DNA of 64,000 bases, from assembly GCF_016097555.1 (NCBI RefSeq), contig NC_054702.1:112168171-112232170 (forward strand), given 5' to 3'. Positions within the stretch are counted from its first letter, which is position 1. Each line of letters opens with the position of its first letter. Source of the DNA: Gigantopelta aegis. Lineage: Eukaryota > Mollusca > Gastropoda > Neomphalida > Peltospiridae. The notes beneath the pieces were generated by a model. It ran no database searches. It was not told the DNA's origin and saw nothing but the letters and a program-made list of their open reading frames with translations. Below are positions 32,108-44,100 of the stretch, in pieces. The position numbers and the translations under genes were made by a program.

Positions 32108-35100
32108 TTGGTTTGGGATAATATAGACAGACTTGGAGAAACATTAAGTGGGGGTGGCACTTCACACTGCATAAATGGTATTGCCATCCAGCCAGAGTTT
32201 ATTGGTCCACAGTTACCAGTCTGCAGACCTCAAATTTCTAAGACCAGGAAAAGACCTATCAATGTTCAGGAAGTGCACCATGCATGGTAGGTCCTCCACA
32301 GATATCAACATTAAATGTAGACACCAGAATTGCAGCAGACGTTGCTAGTAAAAACAAATCGCATTTGGATGGTTTGTCGTCTGCATGACAGGACTGTTCC
32401 CAGTTGGACTGGTTTTAACATTCGTACTCAAGATAACATTACCATCAGACCAGATACTGTAGCATATTTACCCAGCATCAATGCCCCAGCCACTGAGATG
32501 TCAACTGTTTTTCAAGTACTCGGTGAGTCTGTAAAGATAATGCAACAGTTGCAGTTACCATGTATCGTCTGTGTGTTAGATCAAGCTTTGTATACAAAAG
32601 CAGCTGAGATCATGTGGAAACACACATCTACATTGCAAGGTAATGTTCTTAGAATGGGAGATTTCTACACAGTAATGAATTTTCTATCCATTGTCGGCAA
32701 ACACTTCCAGGCCGCTGGTCTGAGAGAACTGGCTGTAGAATCTGGTGCCATTACCGAAGGATCTGTTCAAGCTGTTATGGAAGGACGACAGTATAATCGT
32801 GCAGTTAGACTGCACAAGTTAGTGTATGAGTCACTTTTTCGGTTGACGTAGAAGTTCATTCCATGGTTTAAAGTTACCCACCCAGAATACTTTGCGTGTT
32901 TGGAAGAAGCAATCCAATGCATCAATACTGCATGTGAAAACTTCAGCAAAGCAAAGCTTTACTTCAGTATTGGAGAACCAAGTCGACAATTAGGTTCTAA
33001 TACATTTTTAGATATTCCTCAATAATCTACGAGCTGGTAGCAACGGTGATTTGGCTGTGTTCTGGATATCGTATGTGGACATGGTTGATATCATGTTAGG
33101 ACTTCTGTGAGCTTCCAGGGAAGGAGACTGGATGTTGCACCTTAATTTGATTCATGCCATTGCCATGCTTTCTTGGGTCTTTGCACATGGCAAGATCAAT
33201 TATGCCCGCTATCTCCCTGTCTACTATGCACAGATGTCACAAATAGCCACCAACCAACCAACTGCTCATGCCCATTTTCTAGACAGTGGCTTTTCAGTAC
33301 AACGCATGTCCCAAAATCCATTTGGTAAGATTCCGGCTGATCAAGCAATATAGGAAACTATAAATAAGGACACACAAACATCTGGTGGTACGAACGGGTT
33401 CAGTCTAAAGCCTGCAGCTATCATGCGGTACTAACTCACTGCTGAACATCGAAGTATGTGTCTGCGGCAGTTGAGAGACGTAGTGCACCAAACCAGTAGT
33501 AAATTAACTCATACTGATCTCCAGCAGAATTGAAAGGGAACATAGAGATATTGAGTCGTTAATTGGCATTCTTGAGTATGGGTTGATAAATCCAACGAGT
33601 GGAGATCAACCTGATCTTGTAAGCATCTCCACTGGGAGACTATCCCCACTCAGTGTTGCAAAAGATATCTAAATGGCACATGATGTAGGACAGAAAGCAT
33701 ACCAGGAGGTCATGAAAAATCGTCTGGACAGCAGTCCACCCGTAGTCAAATTCTTTGACAAGATTGCCAGGCTTGGCCTAAAAACATTTTCAGCAATGAC
33801 AAAGAAGAAACAATTGGGGAAAGCATCTGGTACTGAGATAATTCTACAAGCAGATAGAAACCTATTTGATCATATGATACTGGCTGCTGAAAGCCGAAAA
33901 CTGGACCTCAAGGATGTGATAGCACACCCACTTGGTCCTATTCCTTCCGCTTTCGCAACACCAGATGGATCTCTGCGAAAAAACAACAAAGCCAAGTTTG
34001 GAAAAGCAGTCATTCAAAAAGTACGTGCAGCAGAATTTGTCTCTACACCCTCTGCCTGTATCATCGATACAGCAAATGAGAGGGGACAACCAGACATTTG
34101 CTGAACTTGCTAGATATGCACTGTCGTTCGCTTTTCATGAAGGTGCAGACAGTCAAAGAATCGATATTGTTTTTGACGTATATTGAGAATTATCTATCAA
34201 GACTGCAGAGCGGTATAATCGAGGAGCATCACAGGGCCTGAAATTCAAGAATATAGTCACAGGTCACAAAATCCACCAATGGAGGAAGTTTCTATGCAGT
34301 CCATTCAACAAAACCACTCTCATCAAATTTCTAGAAAAAGAATGGAAGAAGCTAGAATATAGAGACATGCTGGGTGAAAAGATTATATTCACGACATGTG
34401 AAGATAGTGCTACCTGATCACCAAAGACAACTGGGAACAAATTGCTGAGCTCAGGGCAACACAAAAGGAAGCTGACACACGTGTATTGTTGCATGTGGCT
34501 CATGCGACAAAAAAACAAGTTACAAAGCTGTTATCATCATGGCTGAAGATGCAGACATCACTGTGCTTGCTCTTGCATTTAACCATATTATTCCGTGTTC
34601 ATTGTATCAGAAGGCTGGTACACGGAATCGACAGACGTACATTGATATCCAATCTAATTAAAATTAGCTCCACTATTACATGTGGATCTAACAGCAGCCC
34701 GTTGGAGCTCATGTCCAGTTGACTTTTCATTCGACCAATCGAAACCTTACTTGCAAAATCATGCCAGTGATTTAAAAAGAATTTGAAAACATTCGGGATT
34801 ATGCCGAGGGTATACGAAGTGATTCGGGTGAATAACGCTATAAAAGGCGAAGTGAAATTGGTCGATATTTAAATTGTTATTTATAGATGAAATTTCACCT
34901 GGACATAGGAGTCCACGCAATGCTGTTAGATCTACTGGCTAGACCCAGTAGAGCTAATTTTAATGAGATTGATTGATATCAATAAAGTAGCAAGCAAAAT
35001 TGGAAAACATGTGTTCATCGTTCTAATTGGTCTCCATGCATTTACAAGATGTGGCACGGTCAGTGCTTTTGCTGGAAAAGGGAAGATAGGAGCCCTAAAC

Positions 35101-35698
35101 ATTACGATGAAGGACAATGCACACAGTGTTTCAGTAATCTTGGCCAAACATGGAATCTTTCTCTAAATCTTCTTTAGAAGCTCCAGTCTTTCACCTGTGC
35201 TATGTATGTACCCAGGGGTACAGTGGATGATATCAATGTATGTCACTATGAGATCTTCTGTGCCAACAGGGGTGAAGTTAACTCGTCACAAATTGCCTCC
35301 GTGTTTGGATTGCTTGACTCAACATGCTTTGCGTACTAACTATCAAGCTGCGATATGACGAATCTGATATACCAAGCCCCACTGACCATGACTGGATTGT
35401 TGATGAAGAAGGAAATCTGTGAATCCAGTGGATGACTGGATCACCAGCTCCCACAGCTGTGTTGGAACTTATGAAATGCAATTGCTCACGTTCATGTGAT
35501 ATGAAAAGTTGTCCATGCATCGTCAGTGGTCTGAAATGTACTCGGATGTGTCGGCTTCAAAGTTGCCTTAATCAGATGACTGAAACGGAAACTGATGATA
35601 TGCAACCTGAGTTCGATACTGACGATGATAAAGATGACAATCAACTAAATGAGTTGGATGATACGGTGTTTCATACTGATGGTATTGACCGAATTTAA
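32108..35698 (+). pseudogene. Academ-like transposase remnant (XPG/PIN-like nuclease and eight-cysteine finger)
   Basis: Successive open pieces in order: VWDNIDRLGETLSGGGTSHC (from 32111); PDTVAYLPSINAPATEMSTV and NRAVRLHKLVYES (32330-32851); KKQLGKASGTEIILQADRNL (33673-34104); and, after the inserted MITE, IGLHAFTRCGTVSAFAGKGK (34963-35166). The last resembles the XPG/FEN-type GCDTxSxFxGKGK signature with changes at key positions. The end (35432-35698) has CNCSRSCDMKSCPCIV and CTRMCRLQSC, eight cysteines, followed by an acidic tail. About six or more stops and frame changes split it, so it is inactive. Neighbouring host genes are unrelated. A domesticated host protein is possible in principle, but the flanking inverted repeats and decay argue for a transposon. 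Confidence 0.65.
34650..34971. mobile_element. 322-bp MITE with 9-bp target duplication
   Basis: ATTGATATC lies at 34641-34649 and again at 34972-34980. The ends are CAATCTAATTAAAATTAGCT and the reverse complement of CAATCTCATTAAAATTAGCT. Longer subterminal similarity follows (GATCTAACAGCA; ATGTCCAGTTGA versus ATGTCCAGGTGA). A 9-bp duplication fits a MULE-type origin. It interrupts the Academ-like transposase just before the XPG-like motif. Open frames inside it are accidental. Confidence 0.9.
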
Positions 35699-36149
35699 AT
35701 TTAATTAATCACAATGGGATATTAATTTGCCAGTTAGCCAAAACATTGGTAGCACTTTTGAAGGATTTTTAAATTTTAATTTTAATTTATATTAGAAATA
35801 TCTATCAGTCAATCGAGTTACAAATATGTGTAAATCAGAAATGTATTTATGACTGCTGATTATGATTAATTGAGATTTTAAAATGAAGCCCAGTTAGTTT
35901 ATGATTTATGATTTTTTTAGGCAATACTCTTTATGAGATGTTATAACTGTGTACTGAATGACATTTTGCGTTTTTAGTGTTCTCTCAGGAAGTGTGTTAA
36001 AACTACCCTTAAGCTACCCATCTGGAAATGTTATCACATCTACATACATGTACCTCTTCAAAAAACATAACTAGAATTTGCCACTCCAGATGGTACCGGT
36101 TGGTCAAATTTTGGGTCCGGGCCCATGGACTACATGGCCTAAATACGAC

Positions 36150-36394
36150 TTTCCCCACGGCTTCAACAATGTCTTCAATAAATTCGCACGTGTATAAGAT
36201 TGTACGAGGCTTTATGGGTGCCCTTTTAGTACGAGGTTGATTCAGAGACGAGGAAAGGCGCCCATGATGTCTCGTACAACCTTATACACGGGCGAACTTA
36301 TTGAAGACATCAGATAGTTTAAGATTTGTTTATTCGAAACGTCCGTGGCACGTGTCAGAGGCGCGTAGTGTACATTGTTGAAGCCGTGAGGAAA
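36150..36394. mobile_element. palindromic MITE, CACGGCTTCAACAATGT ends
   Basis: CACGGCTTCAACAATGT on the left is exactly inverted on the right. Inner arms also pair (GTGTATAAGATTGTACGAGG versus inverted GTGTATAAGGTTGTACGAGA). The right arm carries an extra stretch of about 70 bp. Noncoding. Confidence 0.8.
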
Positions 36395-36418
36395 CGCTTA
36401 TTCCTTCTTATATATATT

Positions 36419-36648
36419 TGGGCGGGAAGTAGCCCAGTGGTAAAGCGCTCGCTTGATGCGCTGTCGGTCTAGGATCGATCCCCGTCGGTGGGCCCATTGG
36501 GATATTTCTTGTTCCAGCCAGTGCACCACGACTGATATATAAAAGGCGGTGGTATGTGCTATCCTGTCTGTGGGATGGTGCATATACAAGATCCCTTGCT
36601 ACTAATGGATAATGGTAGCTGGTTTTCTCTCTAAGACTATATGTAAAA
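36419..36648 (+). repeat. tRNA-derived SINE with intact Pol III boxes, 3'-truncated
   Basis: A box TAGCCCAGTGG (36430-36440) and B box GATCGATCC (36473-36481) both fit the consensus. The middle domain is nearly unchanged. It stops at AAGACTATATGTAAAAAT, so the 3' tail that would prime reverse transcription is absent. Confidence 0.9.
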
Positions 36649-36659
36649 ATGTTTTCCAG

Positions 36660-37335
36660 AATATCTATCTTTTTTCCCCGATTTTGAGGATTTGCTCCAG
36701 GAATAGAGCACAGGTACCCCCAAACAGAAACCACTAGTACAAATGCTATAGTTACATAATATACTCTTTATTATATAACGTTACTATAACATGTTTGACG
36801 TTATTGTTTGGTGATACCTGTGCCCCCGCCCCCTGTCTCGAACGCTTATGATTGTTAAAGCTCAATTACATTTAAAACACTACTTTGTTCGTTATAAAAC
36901 AAGAAATTCATAGTAGACCATAGTGACCAAAAACAATTGTAGTCAACTGACAGTAGACTATAGCCTTTTCTTTCCACATTTAATACTATAATATCTTACC
37001 TTATAGGCCCTATTGTTAAACCGGTGGTGACGTCACGAATCAAGATCATCATCATAATAATTATTATAGCCTAGGTTCATGTTTATGCATATGTTTTGCA
37101 TCCAGTTCCATATGTGGAATTTTTTTATGCAATAAAGTTTTTATCTTTTTATCTTTTTTTAATGAAAGTCCATGCGTGTGGTGTTGTGTTTTCTTTTTCT
37201 GCCGCCTGCTGACAGGTAAATGTTCAAAACAGTCCGTACAAATATACCAGTTATTATTGCATGACTATTTACCATGTGGAAAAAAAATCATTTACGAAAT
37301 GTTACAAAATGTTTTTACACACAAAAACTGAACTT
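36660..37335. other. no gene seen
   Basis: AT-rich sequence without recognisable features. Confidence 0.35.
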
Positions 37336-37339
37336 TCCA

Positions 37340-37470
37340 GGGCCCGTGCTTATAAAACGTTTAAGAGTCCTGACTCTAATGACGTCACACACATACAATT
37401 TGTATGGCGTTGCCATGACGTTCACGTCTCAGACTCGAGTCTAGACTCTAAACATTTTATAAAACCAAGC
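37340..37470. mobile_element. small inverted-repeat element
   Basis: TTATAAAACGTTTAAGAGTC on the left pairs with the inverted TTATAAAATGTTTAGAGTCT on the right, about 130 bp overall. Probably a MITE; no target duplication was fixed. Confidence 0.5.
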
Positions 37471-37867
37471 TAGATCCTTTACCTCGGTATAAGCAGCATA
37501 GTTTTATTAATTAGGATTAAACCATCTAAATTATATACAAGATTATGTGCCATTATGCACATAAAATCCATGCATGACTGTATATAATATATATTATGTT
37601 CTTATTTAAATATTCTTACTTATGTTTTAAAATGTGTCATGTTCTTTATATTATTCATATATAAAGAAATAAAGACTGATTGATTGATTGTAAAAAGAAA
37701 AAAAGAAGATAATTATCAGTGTTAACGAAATACGTCATTAAATAGCATGGGCTAAATGGTAGGCCACATGGAACATGCAGATGTTCAATTCATTAATTTA
37801 TATGATTAAAATATTAGTTAAGATAGACAGTTCCCTGGCATAGGACGCTTGGGGGTGGTGATGGGTT

Positions 37868-37912
37868 TGTGTGTGTGTGTGTGTGTGTGCGTGCGTGTGT
37901 GTGTGTGCGCAT
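37868..37912. repeat. (GT)n microsatellite
   Basis: GT units with a few GC interruptions, followed by TTTA units to about 37970. Confidence 0.9.
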
Positions 37913-38088
37913 AAACTGTATTTTATTTATTTATTTAATTATTTATTTATTTATTTTATTTTATTTATTTACACAGTCTAGATTTTTTAATTAACAGACC
38001 AAATGTAGGTACACAGCACTAATAATTAAGTAATAGTAATTTTAATTTACACCTATGTATTATATAGTGTGCTGTAGTGTACTGTGAT

Positions 38089-38089
<1 letters not shown>

Positions 38090-38179
<90 letters not shown>
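38090..38179. repeat. (CT)n(GT)n microsatellite
   Basis: About 23 CT units directly followed by about 20 GT units. Confidence 0.96.
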
Positions 38180-38389
38180 TTCTTCAAGATCGTACCTAGC
38201 CAAAATAACGGGGAGTGGCTGGATTAAAAACGAAATGAATGGCACAGTAATATATAGATGACGATTTCTTACATTGCACGATGGTGTGGCTATCGCGATC
38301 AGCTAGAAGCCAGTCGTATGTCTTCAAATTATTGTCTCACGTTTATGTGGTAGTGTGTGTTACCATAAATAACTAATTATGTTCTCACC

Positions 38390-38462
38390 AACGGGGGTTA
38401 CGGGAGTATACGAAATTGCAGTAGAATGCAATTTCTCACACTCCCATAATCCCGTTGGTTTA
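38390..38462. repeat. near-perfect hairpin, 34-bp arms
   Basis: ACCAACGGGGGTTACGGGAG and the following bases pair with the inverted copy ending CCCGTTGGTT across a loop of about 5 bases. Confidence 0.85.
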
Positions 38463-38467
38463 GATAA

Positions 38468-38517
38468 ACCACATACGTTAACATTGTCGCCTATTGGATT
38501 TTATTTGGAATGTACCA
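38468..38517 (+). repeat. right-end fragment of the TACCAATT MITE family
   Basis: ACGTTAACATTGTCGCCTAT then TGGATTTTATTTGGAATG matches the right end of the elements at 2681-3108 and about 50510. Confidence 0.6.
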
Positions 38518-38594
38518 CTATTACTACTACTACTACTACTATACTGCTATAACGACTACTACTAGCTGCTGCTACTACTACACTGGAGTAGGAA

Positions 38595-38628
<34 letters not shown>

Positions 38629-38652
38629 GCAGCAGCGATGTTTTTATATATA

Positions 38653-38684
<32 letters not shown>

Positions 38685-38756
38685 GTGTAAACTCGGAAGC
38701 CCACGTTTAGTGTCACATTAAAACCAAATTGCGTTTTCAAAGTGTGTCAGTGTGTA

Positions 38757-38819
<63 letters not shown>

Positions 38820-38985
38820 CAACAACAACAACAATAACAACAACAACTACTACTACTACTACTAGGCTACTACTATTACTACTACTACCACTACCACTAC
38901 CACTACCACTACCACCACTACTACTACTACTATTACTACTGCTGATGCTGTTGTTGCTGCTACTCCTACTACGTACTGTTATTTC
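38518..38985. repeat. cluster of microsatellites (ACT, G tract, GT, TA, AAC, ACT/ACC)
   Basis: In order: TAC units, a G tract of about 38, GT, a long TA run (38757-38817), AAC units, then ACT/ACC/TGCTG units. Open frames here are low-complexity artefacts. Confidence 0.96.
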
Positions 38986-39210
38986 TATTGCCACTGCAAA
39001 ACTGAGTTTCATGCAGTATGAATGTTTGTTTTTTTAAGTCATAATAAAAACATTGTTAGAGATTGAAAGTATAATTGTGTGAAAAGGAAACCAGTAGAGG
39101 GGTCCACGCCAGACGCTGTAAAAGCTAGCTGTAAAAACTCGTTTTAGCAAAAGCTAAAGTTCAGTCGCCAGTGCATCAAACGTAACGGCTTGTCTATTAA
39201 CTGCATACTG

Positions 39211-39465
39211 CGGCAACCGGCCTCAGTGACGCAGTGGTTAAGCCATCGGACTACAGGCTAGTAGGCACAGGGTTCGCAGCCCCGTACAGAGCGAGTTCTT
39301 AAGGGCTCATTTGGTAGGTGTAAGGCCACTGCACCCTCTTCTCTCTCATTAACCACTAAACAACTAACCCACTGTCATGGACAGACAGCCCAGATAGCTG
39401 AAGTGTGTGCCCAGGACAGCGTGCTTGAACATTAATTGGATATAAGTACGAAAATAAGTTGAAAT
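39211..39465 (+). repeat. second tRNA-derived SINE family
   Basis: The head has an A box (TGACGCAGTGG, 39227-39237) and a damaged B box (GGTTCGCAGCC, 39271). It is followed by a domain with TAAGGGCTCATTTGGTAGGT and a tail GTGTGCCCAGGACAGCGTGC. The tail recurs at 28578-28622. Confidence 0.8.
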
Positions 39466-39909
39466 TAAATACTGCGGCATGTTAGGATTCATGTTTTTAG
39501 AGCTGCGTACGCCGTGCGCCTTTCTACCTGTTTGGTTTCTTGTAGTTTTACTTATAAGCAAACTCCATTATGCATCATTCTGTATTGCACTCATGTACAT
39601 CATGGTGCATTTTTTTTTCAAAAGACATAGTATTAAAGTTGTAGATATTTGACGGAATTTTAAAAACTGTTTACATGAATATACTTTTGAAATTATTTGG
39701 ATTACAAGACAATTAATATTAATATATTTGTATACACATAACGTATTTACTTTTAATAATATGATTCTGTGTGTGATAGGCTCCTGGTTGTCACAGATTT
39801 CTGCATACGAGTATTCATATCCTTTACACTTTTATTCTCTGCATACATTTCTTGCTATCTTCCACTGTCATATTTGTCTTTATAAGCTCTATCGCTTCAC
39901 TCTTCTATT

Positions 39910-40889
39910 GGTTAAAAAAGCTCCAACAGCGGCAACCAACAAAACAGGCATAAAAACAAAGCTAAATAATGATAATACCCTAGCCAAGATAAACAAGAAA
40001 GCAGAAATAGGGTCCAAAGTAGCTGTTGCAGCCCCCAAAAGAGCCAACAACTTACCTATTAGGGCAGCAGCCATTAAAAGGCTAGGAAAACAAAGTACCA
40101 AAAGCCCCCTAAAAAGTAGATACCAAACCGCCGCAAACTTTCTAAGAACAAAAACAACCAAAAATGTTCTACCAACAAAAAAGATAAGGAAGACTAAACC
40201 AACAGAACCAACACCTGGTGCCCAATCACCCGCAAGTAAGTCAACTCACAAGCTCGTGCACTACCCCCTCTTCTACACCCACCACCACCACTCCTACCCA
40301 AACCCTACCTAAAAACCCCAATCCAACTGAAAATCCAGGCAACAACCACAGCAAATGGCTAGTTAGACTAAACCCACTCCCACCCCAGAAAACAACTAGA
40401 ATAGCACTTCAAGCGGGAAATCCCCAGCTAAACATCAAAGACGTCACAGTATGGACAAATGGATACTTACTAGTTACAACCTCCGTCTCGACCAGCCGCT
40501 ATATCTACATTCTAGGTCGCCGACATACGCTCCTGACGTACGAACTTAAACCCACTAAATGTCACCAATGCCAACAATGGGGCCATGGAGCCAACAAATG
40601 CCGCAGCCATCGAAAACAACAAACATGCTACAGATGCGGCCAGAAACATGCAAGGATCTCCCGCAACTCCCCCTGCACCCGCCCAATTCAATGCCCTAAC
40701 TGCTTGAGTCGGCACATGGCCCACGACGACAAATGCCACTACTACCAGAAGGCACTACGGCAACTAAACAATAAAAAAACTACTCATAAGCCAACCAAAA
40801 GAAAACTTCATAAAACCAGCCCCTGTAACAGCCAATATCTCCTACGCGGACAAAGTAAAAAAACCAAACGAAATAACCCAAGTCAGTGA
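39910..40889 (+). pseudogene. LINE ORF1 (basic N-terminus, CCHC zinc knuckles)
   Basis: A lysine-rich N-terminal part (frame through 40312) is followed, after a frame change at about 40220-40310, by 40218-40889. That piece carries CHQCQQWGHGANKC (a C-x2-C-x4-H-x4-C knuckle), CYRCGQKH... and CPNCLSRHMAHDDKC. These bind the element RNA in related LINEs. No ATG lies within the element before the basic region. Confidence 0.8.
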
Positions 40890-41118
40890 ATTAAAATCAA
40901 TGATTGAAACGCTATTTATTGAAATAAACAACATTAAGAACAAACTTACAAGCCAATAAAACGCTTATCGAAACTAAAACTAGATAAAATAAACCTAAAC
41001 CTAAATTAACTACGGGATCGAATATGGGAGACAAGTCTCCATCGCCCATACTCATAAACATAACTCAAATAATAAGGGCCTTAGCGTTCTCCAGTGGGAC
41101 GCTAAAGGCCTCCATTCA

Positions 41119-44100
41119 ATGGGACATGGTGCTGAACTCATTCAACTAATTAGCACCAGTAACAACAAGCCAAACATCATTTGCCTACAGGAAACCTGGC
41201 TAGGAACATCCAAAAATAAAACTAAGAAAAATAACAATAAAAATAATCTAACCAAACCATTCAAAATACCAGGATATACAAGCTACTTTAAAAACAGAGA
41301 AAACAATACTAGAGGTGGACTAGCCACACTAATAAAAAATAATATACCTCATTTAGAAATAAAATTCCAACCTAACAATAATAATCTAGAAATCCTCGGC
41401 CTAACCATACAGCATGATACTAAGAGCAGCAACGTCATCAACGTATACAGCCCGCCAGGTCCGGAGCACAATAAATTAAAATTAAATGACTATAACAAAC
41501 TTATCAGCTCGAATAATAATAATAATGTAATCATAGTAGGAGATTTTAACTGCCATAGTAGCTTATGGGGAAACCCCACCACAGACTTTCAAGTCGACAT
41601 GTTAGAAACCTTCATCAACAATAACAACTTAGTCTGCCTAAACGACGGTAACATCACCTTTATCTCTGATATCAATGGAAGCACTTCAGCCGTCGACCTA
41701 ACAATTACCTCAAACAATATAGGAGCTAACTCAAGTTGGGAAGTCTTGGAAACTCTTAATAGTGACCACTTGCCCATATTAACTAAATATAATTGTAATG
41801 AAACTTTCATAGAAGAAGAAATATTTACACCTAAATTTAACTTCTCAAAAGCTAACTGGGCAGGATTCTCCAAAGAATGCCTAAACCTTAAAGTTAATAT
41901 CGAACTAAATGTTAATGAAGCTACTAACGAACTCACTAATAATATTCTTAAAATAGCAAATAAACATATACCAATAACTAACCCTTTAGGAAAAATCAAC
42001 CAGTCAGCTGGTGGACTGAAAAGATCAAAAATAAATGTAATCTCAGAAATCGTATGAGGAAATTAAAAAAAAAAATTGACAAACCAGAATACCACAACAA
42101 ATACAAAATAGCTAAAAACGAAGTCAGCAAACTAATAATTACAGCTAAACAAAACAGCTGGCAAAAATTATGTAGTGAAATAAATAATAGAACAACAGTT
42201 AGGGATATGTGGAAAAAAGTTAAAGCCATCCAAGGGCATCGCGCCATACCCACAGTCCTTCAAAAACATAAACCAGCTCTTTCTAACAAACAAAAAGCTA
42301 ACCTACTCAGCAAAACCTTCAGCAAAAATAGCAGTAACAAAAACTTTCCTAAAGAATTTCTTGATCAATTAAAAAAAAACAAAAACACTACCCACTAATC
42401 AACCAACTGAAACTAAACAACCCAATAATGATAACCTTGAATTTAACCAACCAATAACCTTAATTGAACTTAAAACAGCACTCAAAGCTAAAAAAAAAGT
42501 ACTGCAACCGGACCTGATAAAATTAGTTATACTCTCTTAAAACATATGCTGGACTCAGCACTAGAGGTAGTGTTGTCGCTATTTAACAAAATCTGGAGAG
42601 AGGGATCCATGCCCGAAGCGTGGAAACATGCTGAATGTTTTAGTCTTCCTAAAGCAGGCAAGGATCACTCTCTGCCAGGTAGTTACAGACCGATAACGCT
42701 CACTTCACATCTATGTAAAACCTTAGAAACTATTATAAATAAACGTCTCAATAACTATTTACTAGAAAACAACCTTATAGCAAATACTCAAAGTGGATTT
42801 AGATCTAAACACTCCACCATTGATCAAATAGTTAGGCTACAAAATACTATTAATGACGCTCACAGGAAATCCAACAAAGTTATCGCCATATTTATAGATA
42901 TTGAAAAAGCCTTCGACATGGTCTGGAGACAAGGACTACTAACTAAACTTAATGATAAAGGGATAAAAGGCAATATGTTCAACTTCATCAATACTTTTAT
43001 ACATAACAGATCTATAGCAGTTAGAGTTAACGGTCAATACTCAGAAAAAACTGATATACTAAACGGAATACCACAAGGTTCGGTCCTCTCACCAACCTTA
43101 TTCAACAGATTTATAAATGATCTAACCACGGCACTTAATGTCAAAGAAAAACCAAACCAAGCCTCACCACTAAATACAGCACTATTTGCCGATGACTGCG
43201 CCATCTGGCGAACAGGCAGAGTAACCTCAACTGTCTGTAAAAAAAATGCTACTCGATATGAACAGACTTAATCAATGGGCACTAACTTGGGGCATTAAAC
43301 TATCTGAAACTAAAACCGTATTTATGATCTTTAGCAAAATAAATATACCAGAAGAAGTTCAGTTAACTTCCAATGGCAAACCAATACCTAGAGTCAAAGA
43401 ATTTAAATTTCTAGGAGTCATCTTTGACTCAAAATTAACATTTAGACCTCATATTCTAAACCTAATTAATATATATAAAAAACCCACTAAATCTACTCAG
43501 GGCTATATCAGGCACGAGTTGGGGATCGCAAACTTAGGCAATGCTCATGGTATACAAAGCCTGCATACTCTCCATACTGGATTATGGAGCACAAGCCTAC
43601 AGCAGCGCCACCCCATACTTACTCCATAAACTAGACATAATTCAAAATCAAGCTCTTAGAATAATCGCTAGGGTACCAGCTAATACTAATGGACAAAGTT
43701 TATGCCACTGGACTACCGCAGAAAACTTCAGCACCTTAAGTACTATCTTAAAGTTCACTCATTTGACCATGAACACCCAGTGCAGGAACTTACTCCAGTG
43801 GCTAAACAGGTGTAATCTTAAAATCTAACTTAAATTTAGGCAACTCCTTTGTTACTACAGCATATAATATAGAAACCGAAGTAGGAATAGATGATATACC
43901 AGTGGCAATGCACACCCTAAACCAACCAGTGTACTGCCACACACCTTACCTAATTAAAACAGCTACGGATAAAAAACCCTTCCCTCCTTTCAAAAAAATC
44001 CTGTATGAAGCTTGTGCCAACGAAAACTACCCGGAGCACACCCACATCTTTACAGATGGCTCCAAAAATCCAGATAATGGCAGGGTTGGTTATGCACTGG

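Larger units (their letters stand above)
31553..36146 (+). mobile_element. decayed DNA transposon resembling the Academ superfamily
   Basis: Inverted repeats bracket a transposase-like reading region. The left block (about 31553-31710: CGGTACCATCTGAGGTGGCA, GTGATAACATTTCC) recurs inverted at about 35995-36146 (TGCCACTCCAGATGGTACCG, GGAAATGTTATCAC). Between them lie pieces of one large protein (32108-35698). A SINE (31800-31950) and a MITE (34650-34971) are nested inside. Known of the family: Academ elements encode a protein with an XPG-type nuclease and an eight-cysteine finger and make 3- to 4-bp target duplications. The outermost ends and target duplication are not resolvable here; the right end abuts another MITE. 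The family name is my inference from domain order. Confidence 0.6.

Noticed and set aside
36430-36500. tRNA gene
   Set aside because: A and B boxes are present but belong to a SINE head; the cloverleaf does not close and the SINE body follows directly.
38501-39037. Tyr-, Thr/Leu- and Ser/Gly-rich open frames
   Set aside because: Microsatellite translations.
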